From Streptomyces atroolivaceus (lineage in GTDB: Bacteria > Actinomycetota > Actinomycetes > Streptomycetales > Streptomycetaceae), in NCBI RefSeq assembly GCF_000717025.1, contig NZ_JNXG01000024.1, positions 4,491 through 68,490 on the forward strand: 64,000 nt of DNA. Direction: 5' to 3'. Positions 1-8,278 of the stretch are shown one piece after another. The translations under genes and the position numbers were made by a program. How positions within the stretch are numbered: position 1 is the stretch's first letter; every line of letters starts with the position of its first letter. The notes under the pieces were generated by a model. It made no database searches. It was not told the DNA's origin and worked only from the letters and a program-made list of their open reading frames with translations.

Positions 1-206
1 GCTCGGACATCGGTGGCAAGGAAGAGCCCGTCGACGTGCAGCCCCAGACCGGAGCCGACCCGGTCCAGGCCTCCGGGGCCGGCACCGGCGACCTCGCGGA
101 GACCGGATCCAGCTCCTCGACCCCGTACATCGCGGGTGCCGCGGCCGCCCTGCTGGCGGTCGGCGCCGGTGCCACCGTCGTCGCCCGCAGGCGCGTCCGG
201 GGCTGA
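1..206 (+). CDS. C-terminal end of a sortase-anchored surface protein (partial)
   Basis: Only the last 67 codons are in the window; the reading frame enters at base 3 and stops with TGA at 204-206. The tail is a complete cell-wall sorting signal: an LAETG pentapeptide, a short Ser-rich spacer, a hydrophobic Ala/Leu/Val segment of about 20 residues and a final RRRVRG charged tail. LAxTG motifs are typical substrates of the class E sortases of Streptomyces, which link proteins to peptidoglycan. The sequence before the motif is Gly/Asp/Glu-rich and low in complexity, as in a wall-spanning stalk. The functional domain lies upstream, so the role is unknown. Confidence 0.8.
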   Translation, partial: SDIGGKEEPVDVQPQTGADPVQASGAGTGDLAETGSSSSTPYIAGAAAALLAVGAGATVVARRRVRG

Positions 207-218
207 TCACCTTCGCGC

Positions 219-250
219 GGAGCGGTGTCCACAGGACGGAACACCGCTCC
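219..250. terminator. Hairpin between convergent genes
   Basis: A 10-bp stem (GGAGCGGTGT pairing with ACACCGCTCC) lies between the stop of the surface protein and the stop of cobC. Both genes converge here, so it could end transcription from either side. There is no clear U tract, which is common for Streptomyces terminators. Confidence 0.55.
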
Positions 251-267
251 CCGCACCCGGAGAGCCG

Positions 268-1779
268 TCAGCCGACGGTTCTCCGGGGCAGCCCCTGAAG
301 GGCCAGGTCGAGCGCCTGCAGAAACCTGTTGGTCGTCACGCGGTCGCGTACGGCGAGCCGCAGCCACTCGCGCCCCAGCCCGGGGAACGTGTCCCCGCGC
401 CGGGCCGCGAAACCGCGCGAGCGCAGCAGCTCCCGGACCTCGTCGGCCCGGTCCAGCCGCAGCAGCACGAACGATCCGGCAGCGGGTTCCACCACCTGCA
501 CCTCGCTGAACTCCGCCAGCCCGGCCAGCAGATGCGCCCGGTCCACCGCGATCCGGTCCGCCGCGTCCGCCGCCTCCACGAGCGCACGCGGCTCCATGCA
601 CGCCTCCGCCGCCGCCAGCGCGGGGGAGGACACCGGCCACAGCGGCTGCGCCTCCTGCAGCAGGGTGACCGTCGCCGGATCGGCCAGTACGTAACCGATC
701 CGCAGACCGGCGAGGCCCCACGTCTTGGTCAGGCTGCGGAGCACGACGAGCCCGGGAACGTCCTGACGTGCGCACAGCGCCTCGCGTTCGCCCGGCACGG
801 CGTCCATGAACGCCTCGTCGACCACCAGGGTCCGCCCGGGCCGGGCCAGTTGCTCCAGCACACCCGCGGGATGAAGAACGGACGTCGGGTTGGTCGGATT
901 GCCGACCACCACCAGATCCGCGTCCTCCGGCACCGCCGACGGATCCAGCCGGAAGCCGTCCTCCGGGCGCAGCAGCAACCGCCCGACCTCGTGCCCAGCC
1001 GCACGCAGAGCCGCCTCCGGCTCCGTGAACTGCGGATGCACCACGACCGGCCGCCGGGTGGGCAGCGCCCGCGCGATCAGTACGAACGCCTCGGCCGCGC
1101 CCGCCGTGAGCAGGACCCTCTCCTCGGGCAGCCCGTGGCGCCCGGCGACCGCCGTCCTCGCCGGCCGTCCGTCCGGATAGGCGGCCAGCGATCCCAGCGA
1201 CGCGGCTATCCGCTGCCGCAGCCACTCCGGGGGTGTGCCGGTCCGTACGTTGACGGCGAGGTCGGTCAGGTCCAGGCCGCGTACTTCCGCGTCGCCGTGG
1301 TGCCGCAGGTCGGGCCCGGCGCTCTCGGTGTGCTTCGTGGGGGGGAGCATGGCAGCCATGGTGAACGGCGCGGCGCGATTCGTCGATGGCGAGGTGTCGT
1401 CCGGCTTTCTCCGGCGGGCCACCGCGCAGGTCGCCGACGCCGATTTCCGCTTGGGGACCAGCAGTTCACCGCCGTCCACGAGCGCGGCGGCCTCCGCGAC
1501 CGATCCGGTGGCCACAGCCGCACGGGGTGCCGCTGCGGGGTTGGGCACGGGGACCTCCGCCAGCGCTCCGGCGGTGTACGACCGGACGGGCACCCCGAGG
1601 AGAGCCGCGGCGCCGACGATCCCGGGCTCGTCCGCCCTCGTGTCGAGGGTCGCCAGCTCCACCACGTCACCGGCCGTCGGTCCGGCCTCCTGAAGCGCCC
1701 TCCGGATCAGCCCGAGCACCTCCTCGGCCGCGACGCCGCGACGGGCACCGACACCGACGACGAGCGCCGCTCGGGTCAT
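268..1779 (-). CDS. cobC: Rv2231c-type PLP-dependent CobC with N-terminal CobE/CbiG-C domain
   Basis: This 503-residue protein has two parts. Residues 1 to about 130 resemble the CobE/CbiG C-terminal domain of cobalamin synthesis (start MTRAALVVGVGARRG). The rest is a fold-type I aminotransferase-like domain related to L-threonine-O-3-phosphate decarboxylase, which makes the aminopropanol-phosphate arm of B12. The PLP-binding lysine is in SLTKTWGLAG near residue 350. I chose the ATG at 1779 because AAAGGA lies nine bases upstream; the open frame extends further but lacks homology. The gene sits apart from the cobD-cobB operon, with a ZIP transporter gene in between. A Ser/Arg-rich junction at about residues 115-160 separates the domains. 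Enzyme function is inferred from family. Confidence 0.85.
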   Translation of the reverse strand: MTRAALVVGVGARRGVAAEEVLGLIRRALQEAGPTAGDVVELATLDTRADEPGIVGAAALLGVPVRSYTAGALAEVPVPNPAAAPRAAVATGSVAEAAALVDGGELLVPKRKSASATCAVARRRKPDDTSPSTNRAAPFTMAAMLPPTKHTESAGPDLRHHGDAEVRGLDLTDLAVNVRTGTPPEWLRQRIAASLGSLAAYPDGRPARTAVAGRHGLPEERVLLTAGAAEAFVLIARALPTRRPVVVHPQFTEPEAALRAAGHEVGRLLLRPEDGFRLDPSAVPEDADLVVVGNPTNPTSVLHPAGVLEQLARPGRTLVVDEAFMDAVPGEREALCARQDVPGLVVLRSLTKTWGLAGLRIGYVLADPATVTLLQEAQPLWPVSSPALAAAEACMEPRALVEAADAADRIAVDRAHLLAGLAEFSEVQVVEPAAGSFVLLRLDRADEVRELLRSRGFAARRGDTFPGLGREWLRLAVRDRVTTNRFLQALDLALQGLPRRTVG

Positions 1780-1895
1780 GAGGGGAAGTCCTTTCAGAGA
1801 CGTGGATGAGGGGCCGGGACCGAGGAGACGCGTCGACGCACAGGTAAGGGGTGCCTGAGGTGCGGGAGGAGGGGGCGATCCGCTAGCAAGGGCCC

Positions 1896-2618
1896 ATGGC
1901 GGTATTCGTCGCGCTCGGCGCGTTCCTGATGACCCTGGCGGGCGGCTGGGTCGCACAGCGCGTCAGCGACCGCCGGCACCTCGTGCTCGGCTTCGCCGGC
2001 GGACTGATGCTGGGCGTCGTCGGTCTGGATCTGCTGCCCGAGGCGGTGGAGGCCGCGGGCGGCGTGGTCTTCGGCGTCCCCGCCGCCCTGCTGCTGTTCG
2101 TGGGCGGCTTCCTGACGGCCCATCTCGTCGAGCGTTCGCTGGCCGTACGCCAGGCGGCACACGGGGCGGGCGAGGAAAGAGTGCCGCAGGTCGGGATGAC
2201 CGCGGCGGCCGCGATGGTCGGCCACAGCCTGATGGACGGCATCGCGCTCGGCGCCGCGTTCCAGATCGGCGGCGGCATGGGAGCCGCCGTCGCGCTCGCC
2301 GTCATCACCCACGACTTCGCCGACGGGTTCAACACGTACACGATCACCAGCCTCTACGGGAACGCCCGCCGCAAGGCCCTCCTGATGCTGTACGCGGATG
2401 CCCTGGCCCCGATCGTGGGCGCGGCCACCACCCTGCTGTTCACCCTTCCGGAGGAACTGCTCGGCTGCTATCTCGGCTTCTTCGGCGGGGCGCTGCTCTA
2501 CCTCGCCGCCGCCGAGATCCTCCCCGAGGCACACCACGAACACCCGGCCCGCTCCACGCTGCTGTGCACGGTCGTGGGAGTGGGCTTCATCTGGCTGGTG
2601 GTCGGCGTCGCGGAGTGA
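1896..2618 (+). CDS. ZIP family divalent metal transporter
   Basis: A 240-residue membrane protein of the ZIP (ZupT-like) family, which imports zinc or related divalent cations. The two metal-binding helices are visible as HSLMDGIALG and ITHDFADGFN, each with the expected His/Asp residues in the membrane. There are about seven to eight hydrophobic segments and a short variable cytoplasmic loop around residues 80-100. The gene is divergent from cobC and converges on cobB. Its place inside a cobalamin locus raises the possibility of cobalt uptake, but nothing in the sequence shows that specificity. Confidence 0.85.
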   Translation: MAVFVALGAFLMTLAGGWVAQRVSDRRHLVLGFAGGLMLGVVGLDLLPEAVEAAGGVVFGVPAALLLFVGGFLTAHLVERSLAVRQAAHGAGEERVPQVGMTAAAAMVGHSLMDGIALGAAFQIGGGMGAAVALAVITHDFADGFNTYTITSLYGNARRKALLMLYADALAPIVGAATTLLFTLPEELLGCYLGFFGGALLYLAAAEILPEAHHEHPARSTLLCTVVGVGFIWLVVGVAE

Positions 2619-2683
2619 CGTCACCCCGGGCACCGCTCCACGGAAGCGGAGCGGCGTCACCCCCGGCACTGCTCCACGAAGCG
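2619..2683. repeat. Tandem duplication of the cobB 3' end, with hairpin
   Basis: The last 29 bases of cobB including its stop (2655-2683) recur at 2619-2648 with few changes, a period of 36 bases. The outer copy lies directly after the ZIP stop codon. CCGCTCC at 2634-2640 pairs with GGAGCGG at 2648-2654, so the region can also form a hairpin between the two convergent genes and may act as a terminator. Confidence 0.7.
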
Positions 2684-4003
2684 CCGCGCCACCCCGGGCT
2701 CCGCCGCCCAGTGCGTGTGCAGATAGCTCGCGTGCACGCCCTGTTGCACGAAGCCCTCCACCCGCCGCTCCGGCTGGTGCAGGCCCCAGGCGGGCGTGGC
2801 ACCGGCGCCGGGCTCCAGGACGGTCCGGTGGAACTCGTGCCCGCGCAGCCGGGTCCCGGCCACCGCCAGCACGCTGTCGGACACCGCGACCGCCTGCCGG
2901 TAGCCCAGCGTCAGCCGCTCGGACATCCGGGCCGAGGCGTCCAGCACCCCGCACATCGGCCGGCCGTCCAGCTCACGGGCCAGATAGAGCAGTCCCGCGC
3001 ACTCCGCCGCCACGGGGGCGCCGGAGAGGGCGAGATCCGTGACGGCCCGGCGCAGCGGCTCGTTCGCCGACAGCTCCGGTGCGTACACCTCGGGGAAGCC
3101 GCCGCCGATGACGAGCCCCGCCGTGCCCGGGGGCAGTTTCTCGTCGCGCAGGGGGTCGAAGACGACCACCTCCGCACCCGCAGCCGTCAGCAGCTCGGCG
3201 TGCTCCGCGTAGGCGAAGGTGAACGCCGCGCCGCCCGCCACGGCCACCACGGGCCGGACCTCCGGCGAGGGCTGCGGCTCCGGCTCCCACGCCTCGTCGG
3301 ACAGTTCGGGCGCCGAGCGGGCCAGCGCCATCAGGGCGTCCAGGTCGCAGCCCTCCCGCACGCGATCGCCCATCGCCCGTACGGCGTCGAGGGCGTCCGT
3401 CTGCCGCTCGGCCACGGGGACCAGGCCCAGATGGCGCGAGGGGGTCGCCACCTGCGGCGCCCGCCGCAGCACCCCGAGCACCGGCAGCCCGGACTCGTCG
3501 AGCGCCTCACGGAGCAGCGCCTCATGACGGTCGGAGGCCACCTTGTTCAGGATCACCCCGCCGATCCGCACCTCCGGGTCCCAGGAGGCGAACCCGTGCA
3601 CGAGGGCCGCGACCGAACGCGACTGCGAGGACGCGTCGACGACCAGCACGACGGGCGCCCGCAGCAGCTTGGACACCTGGGCGGTCGAGGCGAGCTCACC
3701 CTGCCCCGAGGCCCCGTCGTACAGCCCCATCACCCCTTCGACCACGGCCAGGTCGCAGCCGCTCGCCCCATGGGTGAACAGCGGGGCGATCAGGTCCGGC
3801 CCGCACATGTACGCGTCGAGGTTGCGCCCCGGGCGGCCGGTGGCCAGCGCGTGGTAACCCGGATCGATGTAGTCGGGCCCCACCTTGTGCGGGGACACCG
3901 CGAGGCCCCGCCCCGCGAAGGCCGCCATCAGGCCCGTGGCGACCGTGGTCTTGCCGCTGCCCGAGGCGGGCGCGGCGATGACCAGACGAGGAACACTCAC
4001 CAC
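2657..4003 (-). CDS. cobB: Cobyrinate a,c-diamide synthase
   Basis: A 448-residue ATP- and glutamine-dependent amidase that converts (hydrogeno)byrinic or cobyrinic acid to the a,c-diamide. The N-terminal dethiobiotin-synthetase-like domain has a P-loop (SGSGKTT, residues 14-20). The C-terminal class I glutaminase-like domain holds the nucleophile cysteine in AAECAGLLYLA. Length is normal for the family. The GTG at 4003 is the most upstream good start; a second GTG follows at once. The start overlaps the cobO stop by seven bases, so the two are translationally coupled. It is the last gene of the riboswitch-controlled operon. Confidence 0.93.
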   Translation of the reverse strand: MVSVPRLVIAAPASGSGKTTVATGLMAAFAGRGLAVSPHKVGPDYIDPGYHALATGRPGRNLDAYMCGPDLIAPLFTHGASGCDLAVVEGVMGLYDGASGQGELASTAQVSKLLRAPVVLVVDASSQSRSVAALVHGFASWDPEVRIGGVILNKVASDRHEALLREALDESGLPVLGVLRRAPQVATPSRHLGLVPVAERQTDALDAVRAMGDRVREGCDLDALMALARSAPELSDEAWEPEPQPSPEVRPVVAVAGGAAFTFAYAEHAELLTAAGAEVVVFDPLRDEKLPPGTAGLVIGGGFPEVYAPELSANEPLRRAVTDLALSGAPVAAECAGLLYLARELDGRPMCGVLDASARMSERLTLGYRQAVAVSDSVLAVAGTRLRGHEFHRTVLEPGAGATPAWGLHQPERRVEGFVQQGVHASYLHTHWAAEPGVARRFVEQCRG

Positions 4004-4605
4004 TCGATGCCTCTCTGGCCCTTCTGGCCGGCGTCCATCGGGTGCTTGACCTTCGACATGTCGGTCACCAGGTCGGCGGCCTCGATCAGCTTCTGCGGGG
4101 CGTTCCGCCCCGTGATCACCACGTGCTGCGTGCCCGGACGGTCACGCATGACCTCGACGACCTCGTCGGTGTCGATCCAGCCCCAGTGCATCGGATAGGC
4201 GAACTCGTCGAGCACGTACAGCTTGTACGTCTCGGCGGCCAGGTCGCGCTTGACCTGCTCCCACCCCTCGCGTGCCTTCTCCTCGTTGTCGGAGTTGTCA
4301 CCGTGAATGCCGCGCTGGACCCACGACCACCCCTCGCCCATCTTGTGCCAGTCGACGGTGCCGCCCTCGCCGCTCGCCCCGAGCACCTTCAGCGCGTTCT
4401 CCTCGCCGACCTTCCACTTCGCCGACTTCACGAACTGGAACACCCCGATCGGCCAGCCCTGGTTCCAGGCCCGCAGCGCCAGCCCGAAGGCCGCCGTCGA
4501 CTTTCCCTTGCCGATGCCCGTGTGGACGAACAACAGCGGGCGGTTACGCCGCTGACGCGTCGTCAGCCCGTCGTCCGGTACCGATACCGGCTGTCCCTGT
4601 GGCAT
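3997..4605 (-). CDS. cobO: Cob(I)yrinic acid a,c-diamide adenosyltransferase
   Basis: A 202-residue CobO/BtuR-family enzyme that transfers the 5'-deoxyadenosyl group of ATP to cob(I)alamin precursors. The P-loop variant GIGKGKST is at residues 30-37, followed by the conserved WNQGW and FVKSAKWKVGEE stretches. Length fits the family. Its start touches the stop of the chelatase gene (one-base overlap at 4605) and its stop overlaps cobB, so it is embedded in the operon. The product is cytosolic. Confidence 0.95.
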   Translation of the reverse strand: MPQGQPVSVPDDGLTTRQRRNRPLLFVHTGIGKGKSTAAFGLALRAWNQGWPIGVFQFVKSAKWKVGEENALKVLGASGEGGTVDWHKMGEGWSWVQRGIHGDNSDNEEKAREGWEQVKRDLAAETYKLYVLDEFAYPMHWGWIDTDEVVEVMRDRPGTQHVVITGRNAPQKLIEAADLVTDMSKVKHPMDAGQKGQRGIEW

Positions 4606-6662
4606 TAAGCGGCCCTCCCGGCAGCAGTGATGTCCTTGACCAGCCCGGCGATCGAGTCGGCGCGCAGCTCGTCGAGCGTGACCGCGCTGCCTCCCAGATC
4701 CCGGGCGAGCTGTGCGGCGAGACCGAGGCGTACGAACCCCGACTCGCAGTCCACGACGACGGACGCGGTTCCCTCGGAGGCGTGCAGCCGCCCGGCCCGC
4801 GCCGCCAGCGCCACCGGGTCGACGCCCCCGGTGGCCCGGCCGTCCGTCACCACGACGAGCAGCGCCCGCCGCGAGGGGTCGCGCAACCGCTCCACCCGCA
4901 GCACGTCGTGTGCCTTGAGCAGCCCCGTGGCCAGCGGGGTCCGCCCGCCGGTCGGCAGCGACTCCAGCCGGGCCGCCGCCGCGTCCACCGACGAGGTCGG
5001 CGGCAGCGCCACCTCGGCGTCCTTGCCCCGGAAGGTGACCAGACCGACCTTGTCCCGGCGCTGATAGGCGTCCAGGAGCAGCGACATCACCGCCCCCTTG
5101 ACGGCGCTCATCCGCTGCCGGGCCGCCATGGACCCGGAGGCGTCCACGACGAACAGCACGAGATTTCCCTCGCGCCCCTCCCGCGTCGCCTGCCGCAGAT
5201 CGTCACGCCGTACGACGAGACCCCGCCCCGACCTCCCGCGCGCCCGCTGGTGCGGCGCCGCCGCCTGCACGGTCGCCGCCAGGTGCAGTTTCGTCAGCGC
5301 CCCCTCCGGCCGCCGCGACCCCGTGGTCCGGCCGTGCTCGGTACGCGCACGGGACCGCCGCCCGGCCGCGCCTTCGCCGAGACCTGGCACGCTGAGCATC
5401 TTCGTACGGAACGGCTCGCCGGCCCGCACGGGCTGCTGCTCACCGGCGCCGCCGCCCGGCGCGGGCGCGTCACCGCTCCCGGTGTCCTCCCTGCCGGGCG
5501 TGCCGGCACTCCCGTCGCCGGGCCCCGGTTCCGTACCGCCGTCGTCCGGACCGTCCGAGTCCGCACCGTCGTCGTCGGGGCCGCCGCCCTGCGGGGGCAC
5601 CCCGCCGCCGGGTCCGTCGGGGTCCGGGTCGTCGTCGCCCTCGCCCTGGTCGTCCGCCGCGTCCCTGAGGGCGTCGTCCAGCTTGTCCTCGTCCAGTCCC
5701 GGCGCGTCGAACGGGTTGCGCCGGCGCCGGTGGGGGAGTGCCAGGAGCGCGGCCTGCCGCACGTCGTCCGCGACGACCTCCTCGCGGCCCGCCCACGCTG
5801 CCAGAGCCGTCGCCGTGCGCGCCATGACGATGTCGGCACGCATCCCGTCGACCTCGAACGCCGCACACGTCGCCGCGATCTGCCGCAACACGCCGTCGCC
5901 GAGCACCACACGGGGGAGCAGGGCGCGCGCGGCGACGATCCGCTCACGCAGCGCGGCCTCCTCGTCGGCCCACCGAGCGGCGAACCCGGCCGGGTCGTCG
6001 TCGTAGGCGAGCCTCCGCCGCACGACCTCGACGCGCAGGTCCGTCTCACGCGACGCGGCCACCTCGACGGTCAGCCCGAAGCGGTCCAGGAGCTGCGGCC
6101 GGAGCTCGCCCTCCTCCGGGTTCATCGTCCCGACCAGCAGGAAGCGGGCCGCGTGACGGACGGAGACGCCCTCGCGCTCGACGTAGGAGGCGCCCATGGC
6201 CGCCGCGTCGAGCAGCAGGTCCACCAGGTGGTCGTGGAGGAGGTTGACCTCGTCGACGTAGAGGATCCCGCGATGGGCGTCGGCGAGGAGCCCCGGCTCG
6301 AAGGCCTTCACACCCTCGGAGAGGGCCCGTTCGATGTCGAGCGCCCCGACGAGCCGGTCCTCCGACGCGCCGACCGGGAGCTCGACGGTCCGCGCGGGAC
6401 GCGACACGCCCGTGCCCGCCTCGTGGGGACCGTCGGGACACGCCGGATCGGGTGCTCCCGGGTCGCACGAGAAGCGGCACCCCGCCACGACCGCGACCTC
6501 GGGCATGAGTGCGGCGAGCGCCCGTACGGCGGTGGACTTGGCGGTGCCCTTCTCGCCCCGGACCAGGACCCCGCCGACGGCGGGACTGACGGCGTTGAGC
6601 AGGAGCCCGAGACGCAGATCGTCCTGCCCCACGATGGCGGTGAAGGGATACGGCGTACTCAC
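4605..6662 (-). CDS. Magnesium/cobalt chelatase ChlI-ChlD fusion (putative cobaltochelatase subunit)
   Basis: A 685-residue protein joining an AAA+ ChlI-like ATPase to a ChlD-like von Willebrand A domain. Walker A is GEKGTAKST (36-44). A long acidic Asp/Gly/Pro-rich linker at about 320-420 leads to the VWA domain, whose MIDAS motif DASGS is near residue 507. With the large subunit CobN such proteins insert cobalt into the corrin ring. CobN is not in this window: the GTG start here overlaps the cobQ stop by four bases, so it is not between these two genes. The position in the operon supports a cobalt rather than magnesium role. Confidence 0.88.
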   Translation of the reverse strand: MSTPYPFTAIVGQDDLRLGLLLNAVSPAVGGVLVRGEKGTAKSTAVRALAALMPEVAVVAGCRFSCDPGAPDPACPDGPHEAGTGVSRPARTVELPVGASEDRLVGALDIERALSEGVKAFEPGLLADAHRGILYVDEVNLLHDHLVDLLLDAAAMGASYVEREGVSVRHAARFLLVGTMNPEEGELRPQLLDRFGLTVEVAASRETDLRVEVVRRRLAYDDDPAGFAARWADEEAALRERIVAARALLPRVVLGDGVLRQIAATCAAFEVDGMRADIVMARTATALAAWAGREEVVADDVRQAALLALPHRRRRNPFDAPGLDEDKLDDALRDAADDQGEGDDDPDPDGPGGGVPPQGGGPDDDGADSDGPDDGGTEPGPGDGSAGTPGREDTGSGDAPAPGGGAGEQQPVRAGEPFRTKMLSVPGLGEGAAGRRSRARTEHGRTTGSRRPEGALTKLHLAATVQAAAPHQRARGRSGRGLVVRRDDLRQATREGREGNLVLFVVDASGSMAARQRMSAVKGAVMSLLLDAYQRRDKVGLVTFRGKDAEVALPPTSSVDAAAARLESLPTGGRTPLATGLLKAHDVLRVERLRDPSRRALLVVVTDGRATGGVDPVALAARAGRLHASEGTASVVVDCESGFVRLGLAAQLARDLGGSAVTLDELRADSIAGLVKDITAAGRAA

Positions 6663-8278
6663 GGAGCCTCCTCTGTAACGGTCACATCTGCACTCTCACG
6701 TCCGGCTGCGGCGAGCTCCGGCCCGTCCGGAGCGGGTCTCCCGGGTCCCTCGGGTGGTCCGGGAGCGGGCGCGGGCGGCGCTCCCGGCGCGAGGAACGGC
6801 AGCCCCTCCGGCGCGCCGGTCTCGATCAGCCGCCACAACGCGTCCGTGTCGGCGTGCTCCTCGATCAGGTCCCCCAGCCGGTCGAGCTGTTCCTCCCGCA
6901 GCGCCCCGAAGCTCGTGTCCGGCGCGGCCGTGAACCGCCGCCCCGCGGCCCGGGCGACCTCGCCCAGGAACGCCCGCCGGAACGCGTCGCTCTCCAGCGA
7001 CCCGTGCCAGTGCGTCCCCCAGACCGAACCCACCCGGCACCCGTCCAGGAACGGCTCGCCGCCGCTCACCTCGGCGACCCCGTGGTGGATCTCGTATCCC
7101 TCCACCGGCTCCCCGAGCGCCGACCCGACGGGCCGCCCCAGGACCTTCTCCCGGCCGAAGCGGACCCGCACCGGCAGCAGCCCGAGCCCCTCGACCAGAC
7201 CGGCCCGCGACTCCACGTCGTCCTCGATGCGCTCACCCAGCACCTGGAACCCGCCGCAGATCCCCAGCACCGGCCGCCCCTCGGCGGCCCTTCGCCGAAG
7301 CGCGGCGGCGAGCCCCCGCTCCCGCAGCCACGCCAGTGCCTTCACGGTGCCCCGCGTCCCGGGCACGATCACGAGGTCCGCGTCGGCGAGCTCCTCCGCC
7401 CGGTCCACGAACCGCACCACCACACCCGGCTCGGCCGCCAGCGCGTCCACATCGGTGAAGTTCGACATCAGCGGCACGGCGCACACCGCGACCCGCAGCA
7501 CGTCCTCGCCGTGCGGCGGCGCGACGACCGACTCCCGTACGGCGCCGCGCATGGACACCCGCAGCCCGTCCTCCTCGTCGATGCCCAGACCGTGGGCGTA
7601 GGGGAGCACCCCGTACGTCCGCCGGCCCGTGAGCCCGAGCAGCATGTCGAGACCCGGCTCCAGCAGCGACACGTCGCCGCGGAACTTGTTGACGAGGTAT
7701 CCGGCGATCAGCGACTGGTCCTCGGGGCTCAGCAGCGCCGTCGTACCGAAGAACGAGGCGAACACGCCGCCCCGGTCGATGTCCCCGACCACCAGCACGG
7801 GAAAGCGCGCGGCCCGCGCGATGCCCATGTTCACGATGTCCGTGCGCCGCAGATTGATCTCGGCCGGGCTGCCCGCCCCCTCGCAGATCACGGCGTCATA
7901 CGTGCCCCGCAGCTGCTCCAGACAGTCCGTGACCGTCCCCAGCAGAGCCTCCTGCCGCCCCCCGTGGTAGCCGCGCGCACTCATCTCGCCGACCGGCTTC
8001 CCCATCAGGACGACCTGGCTCGAACGGTCACCGCCGGGCTTGAGCAGCACGGGGTTCATCAGCGCGGACGGCTCCACCCGGGCGGCCTGCGCCTGCATCG
8101 CCTGGGCGCGGCCGATCTCCGCCCCCTCCCGGGTGACGAACGAGTTCAGCGACATGTTCTGCGCCTTGAACGGCGCGACCTTCACCCCCCGGCGCACCAG
8201 CCACCGGCAGATCCCGGCCGTGACGACGCTCTTGCCCGCGTCCGAAGTGGTACCCGCGACCAGCAGCCCGCCGCTCAT
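6659..8278 (-). CDS. cobQ: Cobyric acid synthase
   Basis: A 539-residue amidase that adds amide groups at positions b, d, e and g of adenosylcobyrinic a,c-diamide. The ATP-binding P-loop GTTSDAGKS is at residues 10-17. The glutaminase domain contains GICGGFQVLGE with the expected cysteine. I start it at the ATG at 8278, which overlaps the cobD stop as ATGA; the open frame continues 13 codons upstream into cobD but the MSGGLLVAGTTSD start is the family norm. The last 50 residues are a Pro/Gly/Ala-rich tail that looks unstructured. Confidence 0.94.
   Translation of the reverse strand: MSGGLLVAGTTSDAGKSVVTAGICRWLVRRGVKVAPFKAQNMSLNSFVTREGAEIGRAQAMQAQAARVEPSALMNPVLLKPGGDRSSQVVLMGKPVGEMSARGYHGGRQEALLGTVTDCLEQLRGTYDAVICEGAGSPAEINLRRTDIVNMGIARAARFPVLVVGDIDRGGVFASFFGTTALLSPEDQSLIAGYLVNKFRGDVSLLEPGLDMLLGLTGRRTYGVLPYAHGLGIDEEDGLRVSMRGAVRESVVAPPHGEDVLRVAVCAVPLMSNFTDVDALAAEPGVVVRFVDRAEELADADLVIVPGTRGTVKALAWLRERGLAAALRRRAAEGRPVLGICGGFQVLGERIEDDVESRAGLVEGLGLLPVRVRFGREKVLGRPVGSALGEPVEGYEIHHGVAEVSGGEPFLDGCRVGSVWGTHWHGSLESDAFRRAFLGEVARAAGRRFTAAPDTSFGALREEQLDRLGDLIEEHADTDALWRLIETGAPEGLPFLAPGAPPAPAPGPPEGPGRPAPDGPELAAAGRESADVTVTEEAP

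Noticed and set aside
4272..7601. An open frame of 1109 codons on the plus strand across the cobalamin operon
   Set aside because: It is antisense to four well-supported cob genes, is full of Arg/Pro/Ser-rich low-complexity sequence and has no family motif; such shadow frames are expected in very GC-rich DNA.
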